This document shows, piece by piece, positions 7,801 through 17,486 of a DNA stretch of 64,000 bases. This stretch comes from Sulfitobacter sp. (GTDB lineage Bacteria > Pseudomonadota > Alphaproteobacteria > Rhodobacterales > Rhodobacteraceae). The stretch's first letter is position 1. Each line of letters begins with the position of its first letter. Location: positions 62,001 to 126,000 of the forward strand of contig JAQXCD010000020.1 in NCBI GenBank assembly GCA_029252045.1. Direction: 5' to 3'. The notes under the pieces were generated by a model. It had not been told where the DNA came from. It saw only the letters and a program-made list of their open reading frames with translations, and searched no databases. The translations under genes and the position numbers were made by a program.

Positions 7801-9582
7801 ATGCCGACCTACACGCCCCCGACCAAAGACATGCAATTTGTCCTACATGACGTGCTCAAGATCACCGAGGCCACAATCCCCGGCTATGCCGATCTGGAAC
7901 CGGATTTCACCTCAGCGATCCTTGAAGAAGCAGGCAAACTGACATCCGATGTTCTGGCCCCGCTGAACGCTGTGGGCGACAAAGAAGGCTGCCGTCTGGA
8001 GAATGGCGTGGTTTATACGCCAACCGGCTTCAAAGCCGCATTTGAACAGGTCAAGGCAGGCGGTTGGCCCGGTCTGGACATGCCGGAGCAATATGGCGGG
8101 CAAAACATGCCGGCTGTCATAGGTTCTGCCGTGGGCGAGATGTTCTCGGCTGCCAATCAGGCCTTCACCATGTATCAGGGTCTGACGCACGGCGCGGCCT
8201 CCGCGATCCTTGCGCACGGCACAGACGAGCAAAAAGATCTGTTCCTGCCCAAAATGGTCAGCTGTGAATGGACCGGCACGATGAACCTGACAGAGCCGCA
8301 TTGCGGCACCGATCTGGGCCTGATGCGCACCAAGGCTGTGCCAAAGGCGGACGGCTCCTACAAAATCACCGGTCAGAAAATCTTCATCTCGTCGGGCGAG
8401 CATGACATGGCCGACAACATCATCCATCTGGTGCTGGCCAAGATCGAAGACGGACCCGAAGGCATCAAAGGCGTGTCGCTGTTCATCGTCCCCAAAGTGA
8501 ACGTGAACGCAGACGGCACTTTGGGTGCACGCAACGGCGCAACTGTCGGTTCCATTGAAGAAAAGATGGGCATTCACGGCAACTCCACCTGCGTAATGAA
8601 CTATGACGAGGCCACAGGCTATCTGCTGGGTGAAGAGCACAAAGGCATGCGTGCAATGTTCACCATGATGAACGAAGCGCGTCTGGGTGTCGGCATGCAG
8701 GGTCTGGCGCAAGCGCAAGTCGCCTATGAAAACGCTGTTATCTACGCCAACGACCGCCTTCAGGGCCGCGCGGTAACAGGGGCACAAGCCCCCGACAAAC
8801 CAGCCGATCCGCTGATCGTTCACCCCGATATCCGCCGCTCCCTGATGGATCAGAAGTCCTTTGTGGAAGGCGCGCGGGCGTTCATCCTCTGGGGGGCGAC
8901 CATGATCGATGCCGCCCATCGCTCGGGTGATAAAGACGCAGACGGCCTCGTGTCGCTTCTGACGCCTGTAATCAAGGGTTTCCTGACAGATGTCGGCTAT
9001 GACATGACGGTAAAGGCCCAACAGGTCTACGGCGGCCACGGCTATATCGAAGAATGGGGCATGTCCCAGTTCACCCGCGATGCCCGCATTGCCATGATCT
9101 ATGAAGGCGCCAACGGCGTGCAGGCCCTCGATCTGGTTGGCCGCAAACTGGCCCAAGACGGCGGCAAACATGTGATGGCTTTCTTCGAGCTGGTAAAATC
9201 CTTCTGCAAAGACAACGCAGGTCAGGATGCGGCATTTGACAAAGACTTCATTGAGCCGCTCAAATCCGCCTCAAAGGATCTGCAAGCCGCCGGTATGTAC
9301 TTCATGCAAAACGGCATGACGAACCCGAACCACGCACTCGCCGGTTCCAACGACTTCCTGCACATGTTCGGCCATGTCTGCCTTGGTTTGATGTGGGCGC
9401 GTATGGGCAAAGCCGCAAATACCGCCTTGGCCAACGGCACCAGCGACGCCACGTTCTACGAGACAAAGCTGGCAACGGGGCGCTACTATATGGCACGCCA
9501 ACTGCCCGCCACAGCCCTTCACCTGACACGCATCCAATCAGGTGCGGATACGGTTATGGCACTCGACGCGGCAAACTTCTAA
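7801..9582 (+). CDS. Acyl-CoA dehydrogenase, long form (DmdC-like)
   Basis: A 593-residue FAD-dependent acyl-CoA dehydrogenase, longer than the usual 380-400 because of an extra C-terminal domain, as in DmdC (3-methylmercaptopropionyl-CoA dehydrogenase) and its relatives. Seen in order: [19 protein letters not shown] (about 161-179), [14 protein letters not shown] (about 187-200), the helix bundle with [14 protein letters not shown], then [17 protein letters not shown] and [18 protein letters not shown], where the catalytic glutamate is expected. DmdC paralogues in roseobacters also act on ordinary acyl-CoAs, and the beta-oxidation neighbours make a general fatty-acid role as likely as a sulfur-specific one. 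A GGGAGA ribosome site precedes the ATG. Confidence 0.93.
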   Translation: MPTYTPPTKDMQFVLHDVLKITEATIPGYADLEPDFTSAILEEAGKLTSDVLAPLNAVGDKEGCRLENGVVYTPTGFKAAFEQVKAGGWPGLDMPEQYGGQNMPAVIGSAVGEMFSAANQAFTMYQGLTHGAASAILAHGTDEQKDLFLPKMVSCEWTGTMNLTEPHCGTDLGLMRTKAVPKADGSYKITGQKIFISSGEHDMADNIIHLVLAKIEDGPEGIKGVSLFIVPKVNVNADGTLGARNGATVGSIEEKMGIHGNSTCVMNYDEATGYLLGEEHKGMRAMFTMMNEARLGVGMQGLAQAQVAYENAVIYANDRLQGRAVTGAQAPDKPADPLIVHPDIRRSLMDQKSFVEGARAFILWGATMIDAAHRSGDKDADGLVSLLTPVIKGFLTDVGYDMTVKAQQVYGGHGYIEEWGMSQFTRDARIAMIYEGANGVQALDLVGRKLAQDGGKHVMAFFELVKSFCKDNAGQDAAFDKDFIEPLKSASKDLQAAGMYFMQNGMTNPNHALAGSNDFLHMFGHVCLGLMWARMGKAANTALANGTSDATFYETKLATGRYYMARQLPATALHLTRIQSGADTVMALDAANF

Positions 9583-9590
9583 GCTGGTCT

Positions 9591-9610
9591 GGCGGGGGCC
9601 TTCCCCCGCC
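9591..9610 (+). terminator. GC-rich hairpin after the long acyl-CoA dehydrogenase
   Basis: GGCGGGGG (9591-9598) and CCCCCGCC (9603-9610) form a perfect 8-bp stem with a CCTT loop. There is no T run after it, so it is more likely an mRNA-stabilising or attenuating hairpin than a full terminator, and transcription may continue into the gene at 9629. Confidence 0.5.
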
Positions 9611-9628
9611 TGCCAATCTGGAGAAACA

Positions 9629-9841
9629 ATGCCAAAACGCTTTCGCCTGACCCGCCGCTTTCCCATCGCCATGACGGAAGACGGTTATCGCCGCCTCAAG
9701 AAATTCAGCGCGGATGCCGGATTGGATGAAGGCGAGGCACTGTCCTTCCTGTTCGAGAACTTCTCGTCCGTCATGAACGAGGAAAACCTGACCGCCCGCC
9801 TGAGGCTGTTCAACTCGGACTTGGAGAACCGCAAAAAATAG
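9629..9841 (+). CDS. Hypothetical small basic protein
   Basis: A 70-residue protein beginning MPKRFRLTRRF with a clear GGAGAAAC ribosome site at the correct distance. It is basic at the N terminus, then AMTEDGYRRLKKFSADAGLDEGEALSFLFENF, which reads as two helices. The pattern is compatible with a small ribbon-helix-helix type DNA-binding protein (a short basic strand followed by two helices), but no family is recognised with confidence. It lies in the acyl-CoA oxidation run, 47 bases behind the dehydrogenase. A longer frame from 9542 would overlap the dehydrogenase and lacks a ribosome site. Confidence 0.7.
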   Translation: MPKRFRLTRRFPIAMTEDGYRRLKKFSADAGLDEGEALSFLFENFSSVMNEENLTARLRLFNSDLENRKK

Positions 9842-9917
9842 ACCTGACCGGAGACTAACATCCGGCAGATCAAAGGGGTGCGATCCCGCGCCTTCCGACA
9901 CGAGAGGAGACGATTTT

Positions 9918-10451
9918 ATGTTCCGTATTTTATTAGTCGCGACAGCGCTGTTTGTTGCGACATGTGCAGCACCCTATACATTGCCCGCCAATGACCGCGC
10001 TGACATTGCCAAACGCATCGCCGGCTTCGAGCGCGCCTTTGTAAACGGTGACACAACTGAAGTCGTGAATGTCGTCCCTCCCCGTATGATCACCGCTATC
10101 GCCACCCGCGGCGGTGTTTCCGAGACCGTGCTGCGCCGCGAAATGGCCAAACTCACCCGTGAAGCTACCCGCAACGTCAAAGTAGTTTCTTTCGGCATGT
10201 CACTGGCCAATGCCAAGTTTCTGACAACGCCCACGGGCCGCGCCTACGGGTTGATCCAGACCAGGACCGTTGTTCATACGCCCGGCGGCACCAAATTGCA
10301 ATCCAACACCCAGACACTCACTCTGGAAGACGGTGGAAAATGGTATCTGATACGCATCGAGGATGCGGGCCAGATTGACCTGATGCGCAGTGTGTATCCC
10401 GATATCAAAGGCGTCACCTTTCCCAAAGGCCGCGAGAAAGTGATTGGATAA
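9918..10451 (+). CDS. Hypothetical exported protein
   Basis: A 177-residue protein with an N-terminal export signal: [18 protein letters not shown] gives a hydrophobic core ending at a cysteine (residue 16), close to but not a canonical lipobox because threonine precedes the cysteine. The mature part contains [21 protein letters not shown] and ends in a beta-rich region with [15 protein letters not shown], resembling small NTF2-like or DUF-type envelope proteins. No enzyme motif is seen. A strong GAGAGGAG ribosome site precedes the ATG. Its stop lies five bases before the next gene's ATG, so the two are probably cotranscribed. Confidence 0.8.
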   Translation: MFRILLVATALFVATCAAPYTLPANDRADIAKRIAGFERAFVNGDTTEVVNVVPPRMITAIATRGGVSETVLRREMAKLTREATRNVKVVSFGMSLANAKFLTTPTGRAYGLIQTRTVVHTPGGTKLQSNTQTLTLEDGGKWYLIRIEDAGQIDLMRSVYPDIKGVTFPKGREKVIG

Positions 10452-10455
10452 CAGA

Positions 10456-11613
10456 ATGAAAAACTTCGCACCTGCTACCTCGTCGTGGATGACAGACGAA
10501 CACCGCATGCTCGCCGATATGACGGCCAATTTTATCAATACCGAATGGGCGCCGCGCTTCGAGACATGGCGCAAACAATCCCAGATGGACCGCAGCACAT
10601 GGAACGAGGCCGCAGCCCTTGGCCTGCTGTGCCCGTCCATTCCCGAGGAATACGGCGGCGCAAGCGGCGATTTCGGCCATGAAGCCGTAATCCTGATCGA
10701 AAGCGCGCGCGCCAATCTGGCAAGCTGGGGTGCAGGCATTCACTCGGGTATCGTTGCCCATTACATCCTCAACTACGGCACCGAAGAACAAAAACAGCGC
10801 TGGCTGCCCAAGATGATCTCTGGCGAGATGGTCGGAGCGTTGGCAATGACCGAACCCTCTACCGGATCGGATGTCCAGAACATCAAGACCAAAGCTATCA
10901 AGGACGGCAACGCCTACCGGCTGTCAGGACAAAAGACCTTTATCACTAACGGCCAGCATGCCGAATTGATCATTGTCGCGGCCAAAACCGACCCGAACGC
11001 CGGCTCAAAAGGCGTGAGCCTCGTCCTGGTCGAGACAGAAGGCGCCACCGGCTTCCAGCGCGGCCGCAACCTTGAAAAAATCGGCAAACACGCCTCGGAC
11101 ACCTCCGAGCTGTTCTTTGACAACGTCGAAATCCCGCCGGAAAACATCCTCGGTGGGGAAGAGGGCAAAGGCTTCTATCAAATGATGCAGCAGCTCCCCC
11201 AAGAGCGCCTGATCATTGCCTGCGAGGCTGTGGGCGCCATGGAAGGCGCCGTCGCCCGCACAATAGAATATTGCCAAACCCGCGAAGCCTTTGGCGGCCC
11301 GTTGACCCAATTCCAGAACACACGCTTCAAACTGGCCGAATGCAAAACCAAAACCACAGTCGCACGCGCCTTCCTCGATCAGTGTATTGCCGAGCATCTG
11401 CGCGGCGAGCTGACAGTAGACCGCGCCGCCATGGCAAAATACTGGCTCACAGACACCCAAGGCGAGGTGTTGGACGAATGCCTGCAACTGCATGGTGGTT
11501 ACGGCTTCATGCAGGAATATGCCATTGGCGAGATGTGGACAGACGCGCGCGTACAACGGATTTATGGCGGCACCAACGAAATTATGAAGGAGCTGATTGC
11601 GCGCAATCTCTAA
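10456..11613 (+). CDS. Acyl-CoA dehydrogenase
   Basis: A 385-residue FAD acyl-CoA dehydrogenase of normal length. It shows the N-terminal helical domain, then [21 protein letters not shown] (FAD loop, about 128-148), [16 protein letters not shown], and the C-terminal helix bundle with [31 protein letters not shown] and [20 protein letters not shown]. The C-terminal YGGTNEI element is typical of the family. It would introduce the trans double bond that the bifunctional enzyme at 14298 hydrates. A TTG at 10444 in frame is possible, but ATG at 10456 fits the family start. Chain-length preference is not readable. Confidence 0.93.
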   Translation: MKNFAPATSSWMTDEHRMLADMTANFINTEWAPRFETWRKQSQMDRSTWNEAAALGLLCPSIPEEYGGASGDFGHEAVILIESARANLASWGAGIHSGIVAHYILNYGTEEQKQRWLPKMISGEMVGALAMTEPSTGSDVQNIKTKAIKDGNAYRLSGQKTFITNGQHAELIIVAAKTDPNAGSKGVSLVLVETEGATGFQRGRNLEKIGKHASDTSELFFDNVEIPPENILGGEEGKGFYQMMQQLPQERLIIACEAVGAMEGAVARTIEYCQTREAFGGPLTQFQNTRFKLAECKTKTTVARAFLDQCIAEHLRGELTVDRAAMAKYWLTDTQGEVLDECLQLHGGYGFMQEYAIGEMWTDARVQRIYGGTNEIMKELIARNL

Positions 11614-11642
11614 GGGCCGTTCAAGGTGTCTGATGTTGGAAT

Positions 11643-11724
11643 GGGATATAGAAAAGGGTGCAACAAGGCACCGTTCCGCCCGTTCTGCCACCGCCTTACT
11701 TACTTGCACCCTTTTTCATATCCC
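11643..11724. repeat. 21-bp inverted repeat with 40-base loop
   Basis: GGGATATAGAAAAGGGTGCAA at 11643-11663 is matched on the opposite strand by 11704-11724, differing at two adjacent positions (19 of 21 paired). The loop adds a second short stem, AAGGC (11665-11669) with GCCTT (11693-11697). It fills most of the gap between the acyl-CoA dehydrogenase and the GST gene. It has no terminal T run after the right arm. It could be a processed RNA hairpin or a small palindromic element; see the findings. Confidence 0.7.
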
Positions 11725-11777
11725 AATCCCGCAGCTTGCCCAAAACGGCACGCCCACTATTGAAGGACACTCTAGCG

Positions 11778-12416
11778 ATGACCATTAAACTCTACTGCTT
11801 TGGCGAAAGCGGAAATGCTTACAAGGCCGCCCTTCCTCTGGAACTCTCGGGACTTGCCTGGGAGCCCGTCAAGGTTGATTTCTTTGGTGGTGAAACCCGC
11901 ACACCGGAGTATCGCGCATCTGTTAATGAATTGGGCGAAGCCCCTGTAATGATTGATGGTGATGTCCGATTGACCCAATCCGGGGTCATTCAGGACTACG
12001 TCGCAGAGAAATCCGGCAAGTTTGGCGGTAAAAACGCAGCCGAGCGCCGCGAGATCATGCGCTGGGTGCTCTGGGACAACCACAAGCTCAGCTCGATGGC
12101 CGGCATGACGCGGTTCTTGATGAATTTTCTGCCTGCCGACAAGCAACCGAAAGAAGTGATTGCTTTTAATCAAGGGCGCCTTGCCGCGGCTTACGGACTT
12201 CTCGATAACCATCTTGCGGGCCGGAAGTGGATTGTCGGTGACACCATGACAAATGCGGATTTTAGCTGCTGTGGCTATCTCTACTACCCTGAGCCTTTCG
12301 GCTTTGACCGCAGTGCCCACCCCAATATTGACGCATGGCTAACACGCATCTCTGAAACGCCGGGCTGGAAATCACCTTACGACCTGATGCCCGGCTCTCC
12401 GGCAGATCGCGCGTAA
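11778..12416 (+). CDS. Glutathione S-transferase family protein
   Basis: A 212-residue GST. The N-terminal thioredoxin domain has IKLYCFGESGNAYKAALPLEL (putative GSH-activating serine near residue 11), NELGEAPVMIDGDVRLTQSGVI with the cis-proline and the GSH-binding Q-S pair (about 60-70), and the helical C-terminal domain ends with WIVGDTMTNADFSCCGYL, the usual N-capping box region. ATG at 11778 is preceded by GAAGGA. Its place inside a beta-oxidation gene run suggests conjugation or isomerisation of a reactive acyl intermediate, but this is inference. Confidence 0.88.
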   Translation: MTIKLYCFGESGNAYKAALPLELSGLAWEPVKVDFFGGETRTPEYRASVNELGEAPVMIDGDVRLTQSGVIQDYVAEKSGKFGGKNAAERREIMRWVLWDNHKLSSMAGMTRFLMNFLPADKQPKEVIAFNQGRLAAAYGLLDNHLAGRKWIVGDTMTNADFSCCGYLYYPEPFGFDRSAHPNIDAWLTRISETPGWKSPYDLMPGSPADRA

Positions 12417-12419
12417 ACC

Positions 12420-12749
12420 ATGTTGGGCCGGCCAGCCCTTGGGGCAATAAATGCCTATGAGCGGTATGTGTCACCGCGCAAAGGCTATGGCTGCGCCTAC
12501 AGGCTTGCACATTGCGGAGCGAGGTATTCGGGTTTTGCCAAACACGCCATCGCTGATCTCGGCACGCTCGCGGCTTTGCCCAAGATCCTGAAACGATTTG
12601 CGGCCTGCAAACAGGCAGCACTGACCTTATCTGATGACCGGAACGACGATGGGGACGGCGCGCGGGAAAAGCAGCGCCGCCGATACCTCACCCGACTGTA
12701 CACCAGGCTGCACGCCAGATTGCTGCAGTCTTTGAATAAACGAGATTGA
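12420..12749 (+). CDS. YidD-like membrane protein insertion factor homologue
   Basis: A 109-residue protein whose first 65 residues resemble YidD: INAYERYVSPRKGYGCAYRLAHCGARYS matches the family pattern of a YQ-ISP-like helix followed by a cysteine-containing loop and a tyrosine. A basic tail (REKQRRRYLTRLYTRLHARL) follows, which ordinary 70-80 residue YidD lacks. YidD assists YidC in inserting inner-membrane proteins, but it usually sits beside rpmH-rnpA-yidC, not in a fatty-acid operon. It starts four bases after the GST stop. The similarity is partial, so function may have drifted. Confidence 0.6.
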   Translation: MLGRPALGAINAYERYVSPRKGYGCAYRLAHCGARYSGFAKHAIADLGTLAALPKILKRFAACKQAALTLSDDRNDDGDGAREKQRRRYLTRLYTRLHARLLQSLNKRD

Positions 12750-12760
12750 AAGGACACCCC

Positions 12761-13972
12761 ATGACCGAAGCTTATATCTATGACGCCCTGCGCACGCCGC
12801 GCGGCAAAGGACGCAGCGATGGTGCATTGCACGAACTGACATCGCTGCGTCTCTCTGCACTGACACTCAACGCCGTGAAAGAGCGCAACAACCTCGAAGG
12901 TCACGCCGTGGAGGATGTGATCTGGGGTAACGTCACGCAGGTCATGGAGCAAGGCGGCTGCCTTGCGCGTTCCGCCGTGCTGGCCTCTGATCTGGATGAA
13001 CGCATTCCGGGCCTTGCCATCAACCGTTTCTGCGCCTCCGGTATGGAAGCTGTAAACCTTGCCGCCAACCAAGTGCGCGGCGGGGCCGGCATGGCCTATA
13101 TCGCGGGTGGCGTGGAAATGATGGGCCGCGTGCCGATGGGCAGCGACGGTGCTGCAATTGCTGCTGATCCCAGCATCGCGATGGACCAGTATTTTGTGCC
13201 GCAAGGTATCTCGGCGGACATCATCGCCACCGAATACGGATTTACCCGTGATCAGGCTGACGCGCTCGCCATTGCTTCGCAACAGCGGGCCAAGAAAGCA
13301 TGGGACGAAGGGCGTTTTGCAAAATCTGTCATCACAATTCGTGACCAGAACGGGCTCGAGATCCTCAGCCACGATGAATACATGCGCCCGCAAACCGACA
13401 TGCAATCGCTTGGCGCGCTCAACCCCGCCTTTCAGGCCATGGGTGAAGTGATGCCCGGCTTCGACAAGGTCGCCTTGCTGAAGTACCCGCATCTGGAAAA
13501 AATCAACCACATCCACCATGCCGGCAACTCCAGCGGCATCGTTGACGGCGCGGCTGCTATCCTGATCGGTAACAAGGAATTCGGCGAGAAATACGGCCTC
13601 AAGCCCCGTGCGCGCATTCGCGCTACCGCCAAAATCGGGACCGACCCGACAATCATGCTGACCGGCCCCGTGCCGGTGACCGAGAAAATTCTTGCGGACA
13701 ATGGCATGAACATCAAAGACATTGACCTGTTTGAAGTGAACGAAGCCTTTGCCTCTGTTGTCATGCTGTTCATGGACAAGTTTAACGTCGATCATGACCG
13801 CGTGAACGTGAACGGCGGCTCTATCGCCATGGGTCACCCGCTGGGCGCCACCGGTGCGATGATCATCGGCACGCTGCTGGACGAGCTGGAGCGCGCCGAC
13901 AAAGAGGTGGGCCTTGCGACGCTGTGTATCGCTTCCGGCATGGGTGCCGCCACCATTATCGAGCGCGTGTAA
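12761..13972 (+). CDS. Acetyl-CoA C-acyltransferase (thiolase), beta subunit of fatty-acid oxidation
   Basis: A 403-residue thiolase that cleaves 3-ketoacyl-CoA to acetyl-CoA and a shortened acyl-CoA. The acylated cysteine lies in [16 protein letters not shown] (about residue 92), and the C-terminal catalytic set is visible in [26 protein letters not shown] (histidine) and [12 protein letters not shown] (second cysteine). ATG at 12761 has AAAGGACA upstream and matches the family start [15 protein letters not shown]; the frame opens slightly earlier. Together with the bifunctional enzyme at 14298 it forms a FadA/FadB-type pair, separated here by a small gene. Confidence 0.95.
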   Translation: MTEAYIYDALRTPRGKGRSDGALHELTSLRLSALTLNAVKERNNLEGHAVEDVIWGNVTQVMEQGGCLARSAVLASDLDERIPGLAINRFCASGMEAVNLAANQVRGGAGMAYIAGGVEMMGRVPMGSDGAAIAADPSIAMDQYFVPQGISADIIATEYGFTRDQADALAIASQQRAKKAWDEGRFAKSVITIRDQNGLEILSHDEYMRPQTDMQSLGALNPAFQAMGEVMPGFDKVALLKYPHLEKINHIHHAGNSSGIVDGAAAILIGNKEFGEKYGLKPRARIRATAKIGTDPTIMLTGPVPVTEKILADNGMNIKDIDLFEVNEAFASVVMLFMDKFNVDHDRVNVNGGSIAMGHPLGATGAMIIGTLLDELERADKEVGLATLCIASGMGAATIIERV

Positions 13973-14301
13973 TGGCCGGACACACGCATCCCTTTCATGC
14001 GGTCGCCAAACTGGCGGCTGCCAACGGCATGAACGAATTGGAAATCATGGTCGCCCATAACGGCGATTATGTACGCCTGTTCCAGAATGATCCGCCGTTG
14101 TTTTTCAAACACAAGAATGACCCCAGCGATGACATCGATCGGGAAGAATTCAACGACTTCAAACGTATCCTTTTGAGCGAGGAAGATTGTAGCAGCGGGC
14201 CGGACGCCACTTTGGCGCTGATCGAGATGCTGCTGGTAAAGTTTTCGGACTACCAATCTGACCGCCCTTCGAGAAAACCCAACGCCGGGAGAAACACATG
14301 A
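13972..14301 (+). CDS. Hypothetical protein between thiolase and bifunctional beta-oxidation genes
   Basis: A 109-residue acidic soluble protein, starting at an ATG that shares its A with the thiolase stop (TAATG) and ending in an ATGA overlap with the next gene. It opens with [30 protein letters not shown], contains an acidic middle ([18 protein letters not shown]) and ends in a polar tail. No family recognised. Such tight coupling on both sides implies a role tied to the FadA/FadB pair, perhaps structural, but the sequence does not say what. Confidence 0.75.
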   Translation: MAGHTHPFHAVAKLAAANGMNELEIMVAHNGDYVRLFQNDPPLFFKHKNDPSDDIDREEFNDFKRILLSEEDCSSGPDATLALIEMLLVKFSDYQSDRPSRKPNAGRNT

Positions 14302-16502
14302 CCGATTTTACAATGAAGACAGATGCCGATGGCATCGCCACCATCACTTGGGATGTCGCTGACAAATCCATGAATGTGATGTCCATCGAAGGGCTGACCC
14401 AGCTGAACGATTGCGTTGATGCTGCACTTGCCGATGAGGCTGTGAAAGGCATCGTGATCACCTCTGGCAAAGCGGGATCGTTTGCAGGTGGCATGGACCT
14501 GAACCTGCTGGCAAAAATGCGTGAAGATGCGGGCGATGATCCGGCCAAGGGCCTGTTTGAAGGCACGATGAAAATGCACCACCTGCTGCGCAAGATCGAG
14601 CGCGCAGGCATGGACCCCAAGACGAACAAAGGCGGCAAACCTATCGCGTCCGTTCTACCGGGGACTGCGGCGGGTATCGGGCTTGAGCTGCCCTTGGCCA
14701 CTCACCGCATTTTTGCCGCGAACAACCCCAAGGCCCGCATCGGCCTGCCTGAAATTCTGGTTGGAATTTTCCCGGGCGCGGGCGGCACAACCCGCCTTGC
14801 GCGCATGCTGGGCGCAATGGGGGCTTCCTCCTTCTTGCTGGAAGGCAAGATGGTTGCACCTGATGCCGCCAAAAAGGCAGGCATCATTCACGAGGTCAGC
14901 GATGATCCCATGGCAGATGCCCGAGCGTGGGTTCTGTCGGCCACGGACGCCGATATTCTCAAGCCATGGGACGCCAAGGGCTATAAGATGCCCGGCGGTG
15001 CACCGTACCATCCGGCCGGTTTCATGACCTTTGTGGGTGCCTCTGCAATGATCAACGGCAAGACCAAAGGTGTCTTCCCTGCGGCCAAAGCCCTGCTGTC
15101 CGCCGTCTACGAAGGCGCACTTGTGCCCTTTGATGTGGCCCTCAAGATCGAAGCACGCTGGTTCACTTCCGTGCTGCTGAACCCGACGTCCTCCGCGATG
15201 ATCCGCTCGCTGTTCCTCAACAAGGAAGCACTGGAAAAAGGCGCTGTGCGCCCTGAAGGTGTCCCTGACCAGCGCGTGAAAAAGCTGGGCGTTTTGGGCG
15301 CAGGCATGATGGGTGCGGGCATTGCATTGGTATCCGCGCAGGCCGGTATCGAAGTTGTTCTGATCGACCGTGATCAGGCCGCCGCGGACAAAGGCAAAGC
15401 CTACTCCGAGAGCTATATGGACAAAGGCATCGCCCGCAAAAAGGCAACGCCCGAGAAGAAAGAAGCGCTGCTGTCGCTGATCACCGCGACTGCCGATCTG
15501 GATGCGCTCAAAGGCTGCGACCTGATCATCGAAGCCGTGTTCGAAGACCCTGCGGTGAAGGCCGAGATGACCAAAAAGGTCGAGGCGGTTATCCCTGCGG
15601 ATTGCATTTACGCCTCCAATACCTCCACCCTGCCCATTACTGATCTGGCCAAAGCTTCCAGCCGCGCAGAGCAGTTCATCGGCATCCACTTCTTCTCACC
15701 TGTTGAGCGGATGGCACTGGTCGAGATCATCAGAGGCGCTGAAACAGGCGACCGTGCAGTGGCCAAAGCGCTCGATTATGTGCGCCAGATCCGCAAGACA
15801 CCGATTGTGGTCAACGATGCCCGGTTCTTCTACGCCAACCGCTGCATCATCCCCTACGGCGGCGAGGCAAACCGCATGATCACCGAGGGCGTGGCACCGT
15901 GGTACATCGACCAAGCCGCGCAGATGCTGGGCTTCCCTGTCGGTCCGGTTCAATTGGGCGACGAGACCTCTGTCGATCTTGCCACCAAAATCATGCGCGC
16001 CACCAAGGCTGCCATGGGCAATGCCTATCCGGCGTCCGAGGCGGATAACCTGATTGTCTGGCTGGAAGAGAAAGGCCGCTTGGGCCGCAAGACAAAGGCC
16101 GGCTATTTCGACTATGACGAAAAGGGCAAGCGTCTGGGGTACTGGCACGGAATGCAGGACAAATACCCGCTGGCCGAAGAACAGCCCAAGCTGCAAGACG
16201 TTCAGGACCGTCTGATGTTTGTTCAGGTGCTGGAAGCCGTGCGTGCGCTGGAAGAAGGCGTGTTGATGGACATTCGCGAGGGTGACGTGGGCGCGATCCT
16301 GGGTTGGGGCTTTGCCCCTTGGTCCGGTGGCCCGTTCTCATGGCTGGACATGATCGGCACGCCCTACGCTGCCGAACGTTGTGACCAGTTGGAAGCGCAA
16401 TTCGGCGAGCGGTTCAAATGCCCCGACCTGCTGCGCGAAATGGCGGATAAGAACCAGACATTCTATGGTCGCTTCGGCCCCAAAGCGGCAAACGCGGCCT
16501 GA
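14298..16502 (+). CDS. Bifunctional enoyl-CoA hydratase / 3-hydroxyacyl-CoA dehydrogenase (FadB/FadJ type)
   Basis: A 734-residue fusion performing the hydration and NAD-dependent oxidation steps of beta-oxidation. Residues 1-190 are the crotonase domain, with [14 protein letters not shown] (oxyanion hole) and [21 protein letters not shown] (catalytic glutamates). From about 330 the dehydrogenase domain begins: [20 protein letters not shown] binds [14 protein letters not shown] and [17 protein letters not shown] follow, with the catalytic histidine in HFFSP, and two C-terminal helical repeats complete it. It would use products of the two acyl-CoA dehydrogenases upstream and feed the thiolase. 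It ends at the terminator at 16524. Confidence 0.95.
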   Translation: MTDFTMKTDADGIATITWDVADKSMNVMSIEGLTQLNDCVDAALADEAVKGIVITSGKAGSFAGGMDLNLLAKMREDAGDDPAKGLFEGTMKMHHLLRKIERAGMDPKTNKGGKPIASVLPGTAAGIGLELPLATHRIFAANNPKARIGLPEILVGIFPGAGGTTRLARMLGAMGASSFLLEGKMVAPDAAKKAGIIHEVSDDPMADARAWVLSATDADILKPWDAKGYKMPGGAPYHPAGFMTFVGASAMINGKTKGVFPAAKALLSAVYEGALVPFDVALKIEARWFTSVLLNPTSSAMIRSLFLNKEALEKGAVRPEGVPDQRVKKLGVLGAGMMGAGIALVSAQAGIEVVLIDRDQAAADKGKAYSESYMDKGIARKKATPEKKEALLSLITATADLDALKGCDLIIEAVFEDPAVKAEMTKKVEAVIPADCIYASNTSTLPITDLAKASSRAEQFIGIHFFSPVERMALVEIIRGAETGDRAVAKALDYVRQIRKTPIVVNDARFFYANRCIIPYGGEANRMITEGVAPWYIDQAAQMLGFPVGPVQLGDETSVDLATKIMRATKAAMGNAYPASEADNLIVWLEEKGRLGRKTKAGYFDYDEKGKRLGYWHGMQDKYPLAEEQPKLQDVQDRLMFVQVLEAVRALEEGVLMDIREGDVGAILGWGFAPWSGGPFSWLDMIGTPYAAERCDQLEAQFGERFKCPDLLREMADKNQTFYGRFGPKAANAA

Positions 16503-16523
16503 GCCGAAGCCGCGCAAGAAAAT

Positions 16524-16552
16524 AAAAGGGGCGCCTCTGGTGCCCCTTTTTT
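16524..16552 (+). terminator. Intrinsic terminator ending the beta-oxidation run
   Basis: AAAAGGGGC (16524-16532) pairs with GCCCCTTTT (16542-16550) around a short GCC/GGT extension and is followed by more T residues. The A-flanked stem also reads as a terminator on the other strand, so it may serve the convergent Hint-domain gene as well. Confidence 0.85.
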
Positions 16553-16571
16553 ATTACCGACCCAAAAGCTG

Positions 16572-17260
16572 TTAAGCAGTTGCCGCCTGATACATTGCGT
16601 CACAGGACGCAAGGCGAAGGCTGTCCTCGATCGTGATATGCATCACCAGATCGCCCGCCTGTTCGCCTGTCAGGACACGGTAGGTCTGCGGTGCCGCATT
16701 CATAAATTTGTCCAGCGACGACATATCGCCCGGACAATGGATCAATGCGCCCCTTCGGCAAAAATCACTTCATCATGCTCGAAGTAAACGGCAACCAGCT
16801 CAACTCGCTGTTTCGGTTGGCGGCGGTGGATACCGCGCAAACCGACAAGGCTGTGGGCCGTCACAATGGCAAAGGGATCACCGAGCATATCCAGCGCAGC
16901 GTCGCTTTCTATCATCACACCTTGATCGGGCAGCAGCGTCAGATCCTCACGATTGCCCAGCGCCCCTGCGGGGACCACAACGGGCCAGAAAACCTCGGCC
17001 GTATCAGACGCATCCAGCCAGACATGGGCGCGGCGGATTTCCACGACATCCTGCATACCATGATCAAATGTGAGCACTTTGTCGCCAACTGCCAGCGCAT
17101 CAATCGCGCGCCATCCCAGATGGCTTGCGACCCGAGTTCCAACTCTCAAACCGTGGCTGAGTGTCGCAATGCCCCCATCAAACGCGCCCGTCATTTCGAC
17201 GGTGCGGTGGTTCTGATGACGCATTTTCAAACCCGTTCCAAACATCATTTCCATCCTCAT
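16572..17260 (-). pseudogene. Hint-domain protein, frameshifted near its C terminus
   Basis: A Hint (hedgehog/intein) domain protein of the type common in Rhodobacteraceae, where it is thought to act in self-processing or attachment of large exported proteins. From the ATG at 17260 (GGGGGA upstream) the frame reads GLRVGTRVASHLGWRAIDAL and AVGDKVLTFDHG, standard Hint starts, then PAGALGNREDLTLLPDQGVMI and VYFEHDEVIFAEG. It then hits TGA at 16742-16744. One extra G in the GGGG run near 16752 would join it in frame to ALIHCPGDMSSLDKFMNA and RVLTGEQAGDLVMH, ending at TAA 16572-16574, giving about 229 residues. Without it the last 57 residues are lost. Confidence 0.8.
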
Positions 17261-17486
17261 GGTGTCCCCCGCACAAGTAGGGGCATTATTTAGATGACCT
17301 CAGTTGCGTATATCTTCGGCGCGATCTGACAGCCGAAAAGCGGCAGATTTGAGGCATCGTCACTAATATGGACAACAATGGACGCGTATTTATTAAGATA
17401 TTGTGGATTTGAGTGCCAATTTACATGCCCTACATGTATACAGAGGGGAAATTAGATAAATATACCCCCCTGAGTTGAAGAAACAC

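Noticed and set aside
7912-9171. 419-codon reverse frame inside the long acyl-CoA dehydrogenase gene
   Set aside because: Shadow of a well-supported gene, histidine-rich, no start signal.
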